The notes below the pieces were generated by a model. That model had not been told where the DNA came from. It searched no databases and worked only from the letters and a program-made list of their open reading frames with translations. From Pseudomonadota bacterium (GTDB lineage: Bacteria > Pseudomonadota > Alphaproteobacteria > Caulobacterales > Caulobacteraceae), in contig JAEZCL010000161.1 in NCBI GenBank assembly GCA_023433585.1, positions 1-34,492 on the forward strand: 34,492 nt of DNA, read 5' to 3'. This document shows, one piece after another, positions 16,973 to 24,574 of this stretch. A program made the translations under genes and the position numbers. Positions within the stretch are counted from its first letter, which is position 1; every line of letters starts with the position of its first letter.

Positions 16973-17001
16973 TTGACGCAGCGGGGGGCGCCGCCTAAAC
17001 G
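16973..17001 (+). promoter_or_regulatory. Predicted tRNA-Asp promoter
   Basis: TTGACG (16973-16978) and TAAACG (16996-17001) are spaced by 17 bp, upstream of the tRNA. A GC-rich stretch follows the -10 region, as is common at stringently controlled stable-RNA promoters. The mature tRNA begins about 38 nt after the implied start. Confidence 0.55.
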
Positions 17002-17045
17002 ACCCCCCTCACGGCGCGGGACCCCACGGTCCTGCTTCGGGAAAC

Positions 17046-17122
17046 GCGGGTGTAGCTCAGTTGGTTAGAGTGCCGGCCTGTCACGCCGGAGGTCGCGGGT
17101 TCGAGCCCCGTCACTCGCGCCA
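17046..17122 (+). tRNA. tRNA-Asp(GTC)
   Basis: This is a 77-nt cloverleaf. The acceptor arm GCGGGTG (17046-17052) pairs with CACTCGC (17112-17118), with one G-U pair. The anticodon stem CCGGC/GCCGG encloses the loop CTGTCAC, giving anticodon GTC (17080-17082). The T-loop TTCGAGC is present. Discriminator G17119 and an encoded CCA (17120-17122) complete the gene. It is transcribed away from the nuo operon. Confidence 0.97.
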
Positions 17123-17152
17123 TTCCTTCCGAGACGAAGGAATGGCGCTTTT
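17117..17152 (+). terminator. Intrinsic terminator overlapping the tRNA-Asp 3' end
   Basis: GCGCCATTCCTTC (17117-17129) pairs perfectly with GAAGGAATGGCGC (17136-17148) across a 6-nt loop, followed by TTTT. The 5' arm begins inside the tRNA acceptor stem and includes the discriminator and CCA, so the terminator hairpin and the mature tRNA fold are mutually exclusive at these bases. Confidence 0.85.
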
Positions 17153-17315
17153 CAATTCCGCACAATCGAGTTTTCACCCGCTTTCCGGCGGCGTGATCCC
17201 TTGCGTGACAAGGCGCCCCGGAATTCTCCCGGCTTTTTCCGCCCCCTCCCCCGCCAGAGCCTAGGCTGGTCTCCCCACGACCGTTCAGGAAAAGGAGCCA
17301 CACACCAGCCCGATG

Positions 17316-17352
17316 AATTGCACTGTTTTTCACGGTCGGAGTCCAACGGCCC
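17316..17352. repeat. 37-bp repeat A, copy 1
   Basis: The unit runs from AATTGCACTG to GTCCAACGGCCC. It differs from copy 2 at two positions and from copy 3 at three. It is directly followed by a CT-rich palindromic element (17360-17499). The 160 bp before it (17153-17315) hold no gene I can support. Confidence 0.85.
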
Positions 17353-17359
17353 GCAGCTT

Positions 17360-17499
17360 TTCTCCCTCCCCTTCATGGGGAGGGGGGCCGCGCAGCGGCC
17401 GGGTGGGAAGGGCTCGGCGACGAGGGCGCTGTCCTGCTTAAGCCGCCCCCACCCGCTTCGCCTTCGGCTCAGCGCCCTCCCCCGGACGGGGAGGGAGAA
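17360..17499. repeat. CT-rich palindromic element between repeat A copies 1 and 2
   Basis: The left end is identical over 27 bp to the end arm of the element at 29160-29403 (starting TTCTCCCTCCCC and ending in a G-run). The right end closes with GGGGAGGGAGAA (17488-17499). Internal sequence such as CACCCGCTTCGCCTTCGGCTC also recurs in that element in inverse orientation. It is a dispersed palindromic repeat with no coding potential I trust. Confidence 0.75.
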
Positions 17500-17511
17500 G
17501 GATGACACTCC

Positions 17512-17548
17512 AATTGCACTGTTTTTCACCGCCGGAGTCCAACGGCCC
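17512..17548. repeat. 37-bp repeat A, copy 2
   Basis: This copy has the same 37-bp unit as 17316-17352 with two differences. It is preceded by ACTCC, as in copy 3, and is followed after 2 bp by a terminal-inverted-repeat element. Confidence 0.85.
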
Positions 17549-17550
17549 AC

Positions 17551-17758
17551 CTTGTCATCCCGGCCGAAGCGAAGCGAAGAGCCGGGACGGGACGGGCGAC
17601 ACCCTCAACGGCCCCGCCCGGCCAGCCGCGAGGCTGAGCCGGGCGACAGGGCGACGGCGCCCTTGGCCCGGATCGGCGCCGCGCACCGTCCGGGCCTGAC
17701 AAGATATGGATGCCTCTTCCGTCCCGGATAGCGCCTGCGGCGCTTCCGGGATGACAAG
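17551..17758. repeat. 208-bp element with 13-bp terminal inverted repeats (a)
   Basis: The ends are CTTGTCATCCCGG (17551-17563) and CCGGGATGACAAG (17746-17758), a perfect 13-bp inverted pair. The internal sequence is GC-rich, with motifs such as GAAGCGAAGCGAAGAGCCGGG shared with the second element at 17815-17956. It codes for nothing recognisable and resembles a non-autonomous repeat. Confidence 0.8.
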
Positions 17759-17775
17759 GGAGCCCACTGGACTCC

Positions 17776-17812
17776 AATTGCACTGATTTTAACAGTCGGA
17801 GTCCAACGGCCC
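17776..17812. repeat. 37-bp repeat A, copy 3
   Basis: This is the third copy of the 37-bp unit, with three differences from copy 1. It sits 18 bp after the end of element (a) and 2 bp before element (b), the same arrangement as copy 2 with element (a). Confidence 0.85.
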
Positions 17813-17814
17813 GC

Positions 17815-17956
17815 CTTGTCATCCCGGCCGAAGCGAAGCGAAGAGCCGGGACGGGCGAACGGCGCCGGGAACCCTCGCCCCGGATCGCCGTCCGGGCCTG
17901 ATGCAGGAAAGTGCGTCCATCCCGGACAGCGCCTGCGGCGCTTCCGGGATGACAAG
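17815..17956. repeat. 142-bp element with 13-bp terminal inverted repeats (b)
   Basis: It has the same 13-bp terminal inverted repeats as the element at 17551-17758 (right end 17944-17956). The outer 30-40 bp on each side are nearly identical to that element, and the centre is shorter and different. It ends 26 bp before the stop codon of the extensin-like gene. Confidence 0.8.
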
Positions 17957-17982
17957 GCGTTCCGGCTGGGCTCCAGCCCGGC

Positions 17983-18720
17983 CTACCGGCAGAACGCCCG
18001 CCCCTCCGTGGCCTCCAGATGCAGGTGATCGTGGTGGAAGTGGTTGTAATCAGGGCTTAAAACCGTGCCGAAGATGCGGCAGGCGTCGTCCCTTATCCGG
18101 CGCATGAACCGCGCCTCCGGGCTGTTTCCGCTCCAGTCGTTCGTCACCGTGATGCGCCGCCCGTCCCTCAGCCGCACGCCCGAGAAATCCAGCGCGGCGC
18201 CCAGGCCGTGGGCGCTGGGGCGGTTGCCCGCCACATTGTTCACGGGGCGGCAGGCGTAGGTGCCGAAATGGTCGATCTGGACCACGTCCGAGCCCAGGAT
18301 CTCCCGCGCCGCCGGCTCCACCGACTGACGCCGCCAGATGCTGACCGCCAGGGCCGTGCGGCAGGTCATGGCCGGGTCGCCCGGCGTCATGCGCGCCACC
18401 GTGCCCATGTCGGGCCCCAGCGTCCCGGCGTCATAGAGACCGCAATGCTCCGACACCCGCCGGTCCGGCGTCGCCGTGAACCGCACCTGCGCCACCGAAA
18501 GCTGGGCCAGGCACCGCCCCAGGCTCGCCCCCTCGCTCAACACCAACCCTTGCGTTCGTCCGTCGATGGGCCGGTCGATCAGCACCTCGGAGATGGCGGC
18601 CGGCGGTGCGGGCGAAACCGGCCCCGGCGGCCACGGCCGATCCGGCGGCGCTCCGTCCGAGAACACGCGGCTGCACCCGGCCAGGACCAGCACCAGCAGG
18701 ACGGACAGACGCAAGCGCAC
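17983..18720 (-). CDS. Extensin-like C-terminal domain lipoprotein
   Basis: This is a 245-residue predicted lipoprotein (lipobox L13-A-G-C16) with a proline-rich linker and an extensin-like C-terminal domain. That bacterial domain is related to the LAS/VanY-type metallopeptidase fold. The motif SAHGLGAALDF (H171, D178) and the C-terminal DYNHFHHDHLHLE cluster (H227-H234) look like metal-site residues, and several paired cysteines suggest periplasmic disulfides. A peptidoglycan-related role is likely for the family but not proven here. The start is a GTG at 18718-18720 with GGAGG just upstream. A TTG two codons later has better spacing and is possible. It is divergent from ilvA. Confidence 0.85.
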   Translation of the reverse strand: MRLRLSVLLVLVLAGCSRVFSDGAPPDRPWPPGPVSPAPPAAISEVLIDRPIDGRTQGLVLSEGASLGRCLAQLSVAQVRFTATPDRRVSEHCGLYDAGTLGPDMGTVARMTPGDPAMTCRTALAVSIWRRQSVEPAAREILGSDVVQIDHFGTYACRPVNNVAGNRPSAHGLGAALDFSGVRLRDGRRITVTNDWSGNSPEARFMRRIRDDACRIFGTVLSPDYNHFHHDHLHLEATEGRAFCR

Positions 18721-18772
18721 GGGGCCTCCGCAGAATCGGCTCGGGCGCCCATCCTACCATTCCCGCCGCGCA

Positions 18773-18800
18773 TTGACCCCGCCGCCCAGACCGATAGCCT
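18773..18800 (+). promoter_or_regulatory. Possible ilvA promoter
   Basis: TTGACC (18773-18778) and TAGCCT (18795-18800) are spaced by 16 bp in the 104-bp divergent region between the extensin-like gene and ilvA. The -10 match is weak. A GAATC site lies nearby at 18733-18737. This is low confidence and by eye. Confidence 0.3.
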
Positions 18801-18824
18801 GCCCCGCCTTCCCCGGAGCCCTCC

Positions 18825-20348
18825 ATGCAGGACATCATCCGCCGCATCCTGACCGCGCGCGTCTATGACGTGGCCGTCGAGACGCCCCTCGACCCCCTGC
18901 CGCGCCTGTCCGGGCGCCTGGGCCGACAGGTGCTGCTCAAGCGCGAGGACCTGCAGCCGGTGTTCTCGTTCAAGATCCGCGGCGCCTACAACCGCGTCTC
19001 GGCCTTGCCCGACGAGGCCCTGGCGCGCGGCGTCCTGTGCGCCTCGGCGGGCAATCATGCCCAGGGCGTGGCCCTGGCGGCCGCAAGGAAAGGCGCCCGC
19101 GCGGTCATCGTCATGCCGGTCACTACTCCGGCCATCAAGGTCGCCGCCGTAAAGGCCCTGGGCGCCGAGGTGGTCCTGCACGGCGACACCTTCGACGCGG
19201 CCCACGATCAGGCCCGCCGCATCGAGGCCGAAACCGGCGCCGTCTTCATCCACCCCTTCGACGACCTGGACGTCATCGCGGGGCAAGGCACGGTGGGGCT
19301 GGAGATCCTGCGCCGCCACTCCGACCCCATCGCCGCCGTGTTCGTGCCTATCGGCGGCGGCGGCCTGGCGGCGGGCATGGCGGCCATCATCCGCTTCCTG
19401 CGCCCCGAGGTCCGCGTCATCGGGGTCGAGCCCGCCGACGCCCCGACCATGAAGGCCGCCCTCATGGCCAATCAGGTGGTGACCCTGGATCACGTGGGCC
19501 TGTTCGCCGACGGGGTCGCCGTGCGCCGGGCGGGGGACCACACCTTCCGCCTGTGCCGCGAGCTTCTGGACGACATCGTTCTGGTGGACACCGACGCCAT
19601 CTGCGCGGCGGTCAAGGACGTGTTCGAGGATACGCGCGCGGCGCCCGAACCCTCCGGCGCCCTCGCCCTGGCCGGGCTCAAGGCCTGGGCCGCCGCCAAC
19701 CCGAGCCAGGCGGACGACGGCGCCCTGATCGCCGTCAACTCCGGCGCCAATCTGAACTTCGACCGCCTGCGCCATGTGGCCGAGCGCGCCGAGCTGGGCG
19801 AAGGCGCCGAGGGCCTGTTCGCCGTCACCCTGCCGGACCGGCGCGAGGACTATCTGCGGTTCCTGAACCTGCTGGACGGGCGTGCCGTGACCGCCTTCAA
19901 CTACCGCTGGTCCGGCGACGGCGCGGCCCGCATCGTGGTCGGCGTGGCCCTGCGCCACGGCGCGGCCGAGCGCGAGGACGTCGCCGCCGCCGTGCGCGCC
20001 GCCGGCTATGGCGTCGAGGACATGAGCGACAATGAAACCGCCAAGCTGCACGTGCGCCACATGGTCGGCGGCCGCGCCTCCGGCCTGCCCAACGAGCGCC
20101 TGTTCCGCTTCCAGTTCCCCGAGCGCCCCGGCGCCTTCCTGCGTTTCATGTCGGCGCTCCAGCCGATGTGGAACCTGACCCTGTTCCACTACCGCCACCA
20201 CGGCGACGACGTGGGCCGGGTCCTCGCCGGCGTCGACGCCCCCCCCGCCGACCACGCCGCCCTCACCAACGCCCTGGACGCCCTCGGCTACCCCTACGTC
20301 GACGAAACCGACAACCCGGCCGCGCGGCTGTTCCTCAGGGGCGGTTAG
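18825..20348 (+). CDS. ilvA: Threonine ammonia-lyase (threonine dehydratase)
   Basis: This 507-residue PLP enzyme converts threonine to 2-oxobutanoate, the first committed step to isoleucine. The PLP lysine is K50 in SFKIRGAYN, the substrate loop is SAGNHAQG (74-81) and the phosphate-binding glycine loop is PIGGGGLAAG (175-184). The C-terminal part (from about residue 325) contains two ACT-like modules (DRREDYLRFL, FPERPGAFLRF), the hallmark of the biosynthetic, allosterically inhibited form. Length is close to E. coli IlvA (514). A GGAG ribosome site precedes the ATG by 6 nt. Its stop overlaps that of the convergent CPBP gene by 4 bp. Confidence 0.96.
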   Translation: MQDIIRRILTARVYDVAVETPLDPLPRLSGRLGRQVLLKREDLQPVFSFKIRGAYNRVSALPDEALARGVLCASAGNHAQGVALAAARKGARAVIVMPVTTPAIKVAAVKALGAEVVLHGDTFDAAHDQARRIEAETGAVFIHPFDDLDVIAGQGTVGLEILRRHSDPIAAVFVPIGGGGLAAGMAAIIRFLRPEVRVIGVEPADAPTMKAALMANQVVTLDHVGLFADGVAVRRAGDHTFRLCRELLDDIVLVDTDAICAAVKDVFEDTRAAPEPSGALALAGLKAWAAANPSQADDGALIAVNSGANLNFDRLRHVAERAELGEGAEGLFAVTLPDRREDYLRFLNLLDGRAVTAFNYRWSGDGAARIVVGVALRHGAAEREDVAAAVRAAGYGVEDMSDNETAKLHVRHMVGGRASGLPNERLFRFQFPERPGAFLRFMSALQPMWNLTLFHYRHHGDDVGRVLAGVDAPPADHAALTNALDALGYPYVDETDNPAARLFLRGG

Positions 20349-21103
20349 GCGGCCCGTCGTGTCATCACCCAGGTCAGGACCACCGCCCCCGCCACGACCG
20401 CCAGCCTCAATCCATTTCCCAACCAGCCGCCCAGCGCCGTCTCGCCCAGGGCGAACACGATCCACAGGCTGTTCAGCCCCACGTGCAGCAGGATCGGCGG
20501 CCACAGATTGAATCCCCAGCGCACGAACAGCCACCCGAACAAAAGCCCGCCCAGGCCCGGGATCGCCACGACCCCGGCCACGCTTCCCAGATCCGTGCCC
20601 TGCCCGGCGTGGACCAGACCGAACAGCAGGGCCGGCAGCAGGCACGCCGCCCACCATCGCCATCCGGCCCACAGGATCAGCGCCCCGACCGCCAACCCGC
20701 GATAGACCACCTCCTCGATCACCGGAAAGCCCACACCCTGCCAGAACAGGTCCGCGCCCGTGAATTCCCGCGCTGCCGGCGCGGCCAGGGCGGCGATGAT
20801 CACGGCCGGAACGAACAGCGCCGCCGCCCAGACCAGCGGCCGCCACAACTGCGCCTTCAGTCCCGTCAGGCCGAACACCCGCCCCGGCCCCGCGCGCGCC
20901 GCCAGCATCAGCAGCCCCGCCATCACGGCCACGTCGCTCAGATTGACCAGCACCGAGGCCAGGTAAGGCGTCTCGATCTCCGCCATGTGCGGCCGCAACA
21001 CCTGCCCGCTGAACGTCGTCCAGACCAGCGCGGCCGTCACCGCCCCCGCCACGACCAGCGCCCCGGACGCCCGCCAGTTCACTTGTTCTTCTCCGACGCT
21101 CAC
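20345..21103 (-). CDS. CPBP-family intramembrane metalloprotease
   Basis: This is a 252-residue polytopic membrane protein with the CPBP/Rce1-type (ABI) protease motifs: E130-E131-x3-R135, F161-x3-H165 and H207-x3-N211, all within or near membrane helices. These are the metal-binding residues of the family, which cleaves membrane or prenylated substrates and is sometimes linked to bacteriocin immunity. I place the start at the GTG 21101-21103 because GGGAG lies 7 nt upstream and the 21 residues before it are unlike the family. The gene is convergent with ilvA. The 177 bp between it and the next gene hold nothing I can support. The substrate is unknown. Confidence 0.85.
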   Translation of the reverse strand: MSVGEEQVNWRASGALVVAGAVTAALVWTTFSGQVLRPHMAEIETPYLASVLVNLSDVAVMAGLLMLAARAGPGRVFGLTGLKAQLWRPLVWAAALFVPAVIIAALAAPAAREFTGADLFWQGVGFPVIEEVVYRGLAVGALILWAGWRWWAACLLPALLFGLVHAGQGTDLGSVAGVVAIPGLGGLLFGWLFVRWGFNLWPPILLHVGLNSLWIVFALGETALGGWLGNGLRLAVVAGAVVLTWVMTRRAA

Positions 21104-21280
21104 GCCTGATCTCCCGATGATGAAGCCGATAATCCTAGTCGCTTTGCCGCCGTTCCGCGCCCTCACCGGCCCGATGCCCCGCGCCTATGCCCGCGCCAAA
21201 CAAGCCGGCGATGCGACCCTGCGCTCTGTCTCCGGCGACCCGGCGGCCCCCGAACCCCCGGCATACGTCGAGGCGACCGG

Positions 21281-22069
21281 TCAAACCTCCGACCCGGCCA
21301 GGTAGATCGCCGTCCACAACTGATCGTTCCACGGCGGTCCCGGCAAGGTCACGGCGACAAGGCGCGCACCACTGACCGTCAGCGCCCGCGCCATGGGTCC
21401 GAAGTCGGCCCACAACTCGCCCACGCGGCGGCCGTCCCACGCTTCGAATATGATTTCCGCCCGGCGTCGCCCGTCGCCGTCCGCTGCGGCCAGCCGCAGA
21501 GCTTCTCCAACTGCGGCGTCGGCCTTGACCGCCCCCTTGACGTAAGCCGGCGCCAGGAACACGGGCCGCCCGGCTCCAGCCCGGGCGGCGACGCCATCAC
21601 CGCCTATGACGCGGGCTTCCGCCTCCATGAACCCGTCGGCGATCAGCCGGCCCAGTGGTTCGCCGGGTGGTCCGGACGCCAGATCGACTCGGACACGGGC
21701 CAGCGCCGGCCGGTGCTCCATTTCGGGCAGCGGCTCAACCACCTGTCCGCGCAGCCGGTAACCGGCGTTCAGCAGTCGCCCCATCCAGCGTCGGCATCGG
21801 CGCGGGGCATCGCCCAGCACAAGACCGTTCAGGTGAAACTGCGCCGATGGCTCGTCCACGAAGGCGGGATCGAACGCAAAGCGCACATCCAGCGGCGCGC
21901 CGGGTCCGGCGGCCAGGGCCGCTTCTTCTCCGGCGTGATAGGGCGTGTTGCACAGAACCATCGTCCCCAGGCTCGGCCCGGACGGCGTTGCGCTCGAAGC
22001 CGCGCCGCCCGTCGTCGGCGCCAGCGCCAGGGCGCCGAGGCGGATCAGTCGTCGTCGGTCGATCTGCAT
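21281..22069 (-). CDS. HIRAN-domain-like protein with Tat-like leader
   Basis: This is a 262-residue protein. Residues about 38-115 fit the HIRAN pattern: NTPYHAGE, a basic/acidic core, a strand FHLNGLVLGDAPRR in place of the usual LGYVPR, and a following MGRLLNAGYRLRGQV helix and strand. The C-terminal half is not recognised. The N-terminus DRRRLIRLGALALAP resembles a twin-arginine signal, which would place the protein outside the cytoplasm. This is unusual, since HIRAN domains are best known in DNA-repair helicases. The ATG at 22067-22069 is chosen as the first codon of the leader. It is divergent from uvrB across 120 bp. The family call is by pattern only. Confidence 0.6.
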   Translation of the reverse strand: MQIDRRRLIRLGALALAPTTGGAASSATPSGPSLGTMVLCNTPYHAGEEAALAAGPGAPLDVRFAFDPAFVDEPSAQFHLNGLVLGDAPRRCRRWMGRLLNAGYRLRGQVVEPLPEMEHRPALARVRVDLASGPPGEPLGRLIADGFMEAEARVIGGDGVAARAGAGRPVFLAPAYVKGAVKADAAVGEALRLAAADGDGRRRAEIIFEAWDGRRVGELWADFGPMARALTVSGARLVAVTLPGPPWNDQLWTAIYLAGSEV

Positions 22070-22185
22070 GAGACCACCTTGCGACGTCCATGCGCCGGAA
22101 ACGGTCGCATAGGCCATATGCCGACGTATCGTCCGAACCGTCGCCTCGCCCCCTAGCCGCCCCGCCCGGCGCGCACTACCTTCAC

Positions 22186-22200
22186 GTTCATGGCTCGTTC
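22186..22200 (+). promoter_or_regulatory. SOS box (LexA operator) overlapping the uvrB start codon
   Basis: GTTCATGGCTCGTTC is an exact GTTC-N7-GTTC, the LexA-binding consensus established for alphaproteobacteria including Caulobacter. The ATG of uvrB (22190-22192) lies inside the spacer. LexA bound here would block transcription initiation or early elongation of uvrB. It is also only about 120 bp from the divergent HIRAN-like gene. Confidence 0.85.
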
Positions 22201-24532
22201 TCCCTCGAAATCCGCGAAGCCCGTTCACACGCCGGGCCTGTCCGACATGGCGGGGACCTTCGTGCATGACGCCCCGCTCGCGACCGGCGCCTCGCGCGGC
22301 AAGGCGCCCCTGTTCGCGCCCGTCACCGGCCCGCGCCTGACGCCCGAGGAGGCGCCCGCCCCCGCCGCCGACTGGACCCCGCACCGCCCCTCGCGCCCCG
22401 ACAAGCGGGTGAAGACGCCCTTCCGCATGGTCGCCCCGTTCGAGCCCGCCGGAGACCAGCCCGCCGCCATCGCCGAACTGGTCGCCACCGCCGAGGCCGG
22501 AGAGCGGGACCAGGTGCTGCTGGGCGTCACCGGCTCGGGCAAGACCTTCACCATGGCCAAGGTGATCGAGGCGACCCAGCGCCCGGCCCTGATCCTGGCC
22601 CACAACAAGACCCTCGCCGCCCAGCTCTATTCCGAGTTCAAGAGCTTCTTCCCCGACAATGCGGTGGAGTATTTCGTCAGCTACTACGACTATTATCAAC
22701 CCGAAGCTTATGTCCCGAGAACAGACACTTACATCGAGAAGGACAGCTCCATAAACGAGCAGATCGACCGGATGCGCCACTCGGCCACGCGGGCGATCCT
22801 GGAGCGGGACGACGTGATCGTGGTGGCCTCGGTCAGCTGCATCTACGGCATCGGCTCGGTGGAGACCTACACCGCCATGACCTTCGATCTGAAGGTCGGC
22901 CAGACCATCGACGAGGCCAAGCTGCGCGCCGACCTGATCGCCCTGCAGTACAAGCGCAACGACCAGGCGTTCGAGCGCGGGACCTTCCGCAAGCGCGGCG
23001 ACACCCTGGAGATCTTCCCCGTCCACCAGGAGGACCGCGCCTGGCGCGTCAGCCTGTTCGGCGACGAGATCGAATCCATCGACGAGTTCGACCCGCTGAC
23101 CGGCAAGAAGACCGCCGACCTGACCGACATCACCGTCTATGCGGCCAGCCACTATGTCACCCCGCGCCCGACGCTCAACCAGGCCATCGGCGGCATCAAG
23201 GCCGAGCTGAAGGAGACCCTCGACTGGATGGTCGAAAACGGAAAACTCCTGGAGGCCCAGCGGCTGGAACAGCGCACCCGCTTCGACCTGGAGATGATGG
23301 AGGCCACCGGCTCCTGCGCCGGCATCGAGAACTATTCCCGCTGGCTGACCGGCCGCAGCCCCGGCGAACCGCCGCCCACCTTCTTCGAATACATCCCCGA
23401 CAACGCCCTGCTGTTCGTGGACGAGAGCCACGTCACCATCGGCCAGATCAACGGCATGTTCCGGGGCGACTACCGGCGCAAGGCCACCCTGGCCGAGTAC
23501 GGCTTCCGCTTGCCCTCCTGCATCGACAACCGCCCGCTGAAGTTCGAGGAATGGGACGCCATGCGGCCCCAGACCGTCCACGTCAGCGCCACCCCCGGCC
23601 CGTGGGAGCTGGAGCGCACCGGCGGCGTCTTCACCGAACAGGTCATCCGCCCCACCGGCCTGATCGACCCCCCGGTCGAGGTGCGCCCGGTGGCGAAAGA
23701 CGGCTTCTCCCAGGTGGACGACGTCATCGCCGAGGTGAAGGACACGGCCCGCAACGGCTATCGCTCCCTCGTCACCGTCCTGACCAAGAAGATGGCCGAG
23801 GACCTGACCGAATACATGCACGAACAGGGCGTGCGCGTGCGCTACATGCACTCGGACGTGGACACCATCGAGCGCATCGAGATCCTGCGCGACCTTCGTT
23901 TAGGTGCGTTCGACGTGCTGGTGGGCATCAACCTGCTGCGCGAAGGCCTGGACATCCCCGAATGCGGCCTGGTCGCCATCCTGGACGCCGACAAGGAAGG
24001 CTTCCTGCGCTCGGAAACCTCCCTGATCCAGACCATCGGCCGCGCCGCCCGCAACGTCGACGGCCGCGTCATCCTCTACGCCGACCGCATCACCGGCTCC
24101 ATGGAGCGCGCCATGGCCGAGACCGAGCGCCGCCGCGAAAAACAGCGCGCTTACAACGACGCCCACGGCATCACGCCGGAGTCCGTCCGCCGCGACATCA
24201 AGGACATCATCGAAAGCCCCTACGAATCCCGCGCCCTCGACAAGCTCACGGCGCCAGGCGTCAAGGAAGAGTCCCGCCCCTTCACCGGCTCCAACTTCCA
24301 GGCCGCCCTCAAGGATCTGGAAGCCAAGATGCGCGAAGCCGCCGCCAACCTGGAATTCGAGGACGCCGCCCGCCTGCGCGACGAGATCAAGCACATGAAG
24401 CTCATGGACCTCGAATTCGCCAACGAGGCCCTGACGGCGGAGGGAGAGGCGGTGGACAAGGACGCGCCGAAGCGGGACCGCGCGGCGGCGAGAGCGGCGT
24501 CAGCGGAGGCGTTCAGGAAGGGGCGGCTGTAA
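22190..24532 (+). CDS. uvrB: Excinuclease ABC subunit B
   Basis: This is a 780-residue nucleotide-excision-repair helicase that receives damaged DNA from UvrA and recruits UvrC. The Walker A motif is G112-VTGSGKT119. The damage-probing beta-hairpin lies around residues 165-190 (YYDYYQPEAYVP). The helicase motif with DESH and the late motif QTIGRAARN are present, and the UVR (UvrC-binding) motif is near residues 715-735. The usual core starts around F78 (FRMVAPFEPAGDQPAAI), so this protein has about 75 extra N-terminal residues rich in Pro and Ala. No Shine-Dalgarno precedes the ATG, and an SOS box covers it. The message may be leaderless, or the true start may be downstream (for example Met20). 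Confidence 0.95.
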   Translation: MARSPSKSAKPVHTPGLSDMAGTFVHDAPLATGASRGKAPLFAPVTGPRLTPEEAPAPAADWTPHRPSRPDKRVKTPFRMVAPFEPAGDQPAAIAELVATAEAGERDQVLLGVTGSGKTFTMAKVIEATQRPALILAHNKTLAAQLYSEFKSFFPDNAVEYFVSYYDYYQPEAYVPRTDTYIEKDSSINEQIDRMRHSATRAILERDDVIVVASVSCIYGIGSVETYTAMTFDLKVGQTIDEAKLRADLIALQYKRNDQAFERGTFRKRGDTLEIFPVHQEDRAWRVSLFGDEIESIDEFDPLTGKKTADLTDITVYAASHYVTPRPTLNQAIGGIKAELKETLDWMVENGKLLEAQRLEQRTRFDLEMMEATGSCAGIENYSRWLTGRSPGEPPPTFFEYIPDNALLFVDESHVTIGQINGMFRGDYRRKATLAEYGFRLPSCIDNRPLKFEEWDAMRPQTVHVSATPGPWELERTGGVFTEQVIRPTGLIDPPVEVRPVAKDGFSQVDDVIAEVKDTARNGYRSLVTVLTKKMAEDLTEYMHEQGVRVRYMHSDVDTIERIEILRDLRLGAFDVLVGINLLREGLDIPECGLVAILDADKEGFLRSETSLIQTIGRAARNVDGRVILYADRITGSMERAMAETERRREKQRAYNDAHGITPESVRRDIKDIIESPYESRALDKLTAPGVKEESRPFTGSNFQAALKDLEAKMREAAANLEFEDAARLRDEIKHMKLMDLEFANEALTAEGEAVDKDAPKRDRAAARAASAEAFRKGRL

Positions 24533-24574
24533 GGGGGTGCTGTCTCCGCCCCACGGTCGTGTTAAGCTGGCCTC

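Noticed and set aside
17153..17980. Possible CRISPR array because of spaced 37-bp repeats
   Set aside because: There are only three copies, the spacings are irregular (159 and 227 bp), and the spacers are themselves palindromic repeats; no cas genes are present.
18579..20846. 755-codon minus-strand frame opposite ilvA
   Set aside because: The composition is typical of an antisense shadow, and ilvA and its neighbours explain the region.
21118..21305. Plus-strand 62-codon frame (MMKPIILVALPP...) between the CPBP and HIRAN-like genes
   Set aside because: It has no ribosome site, is Pro/Ala-rich as expected of chance frames in GC-rich DNA, and overlaps the end of the HIRAN-like gene.
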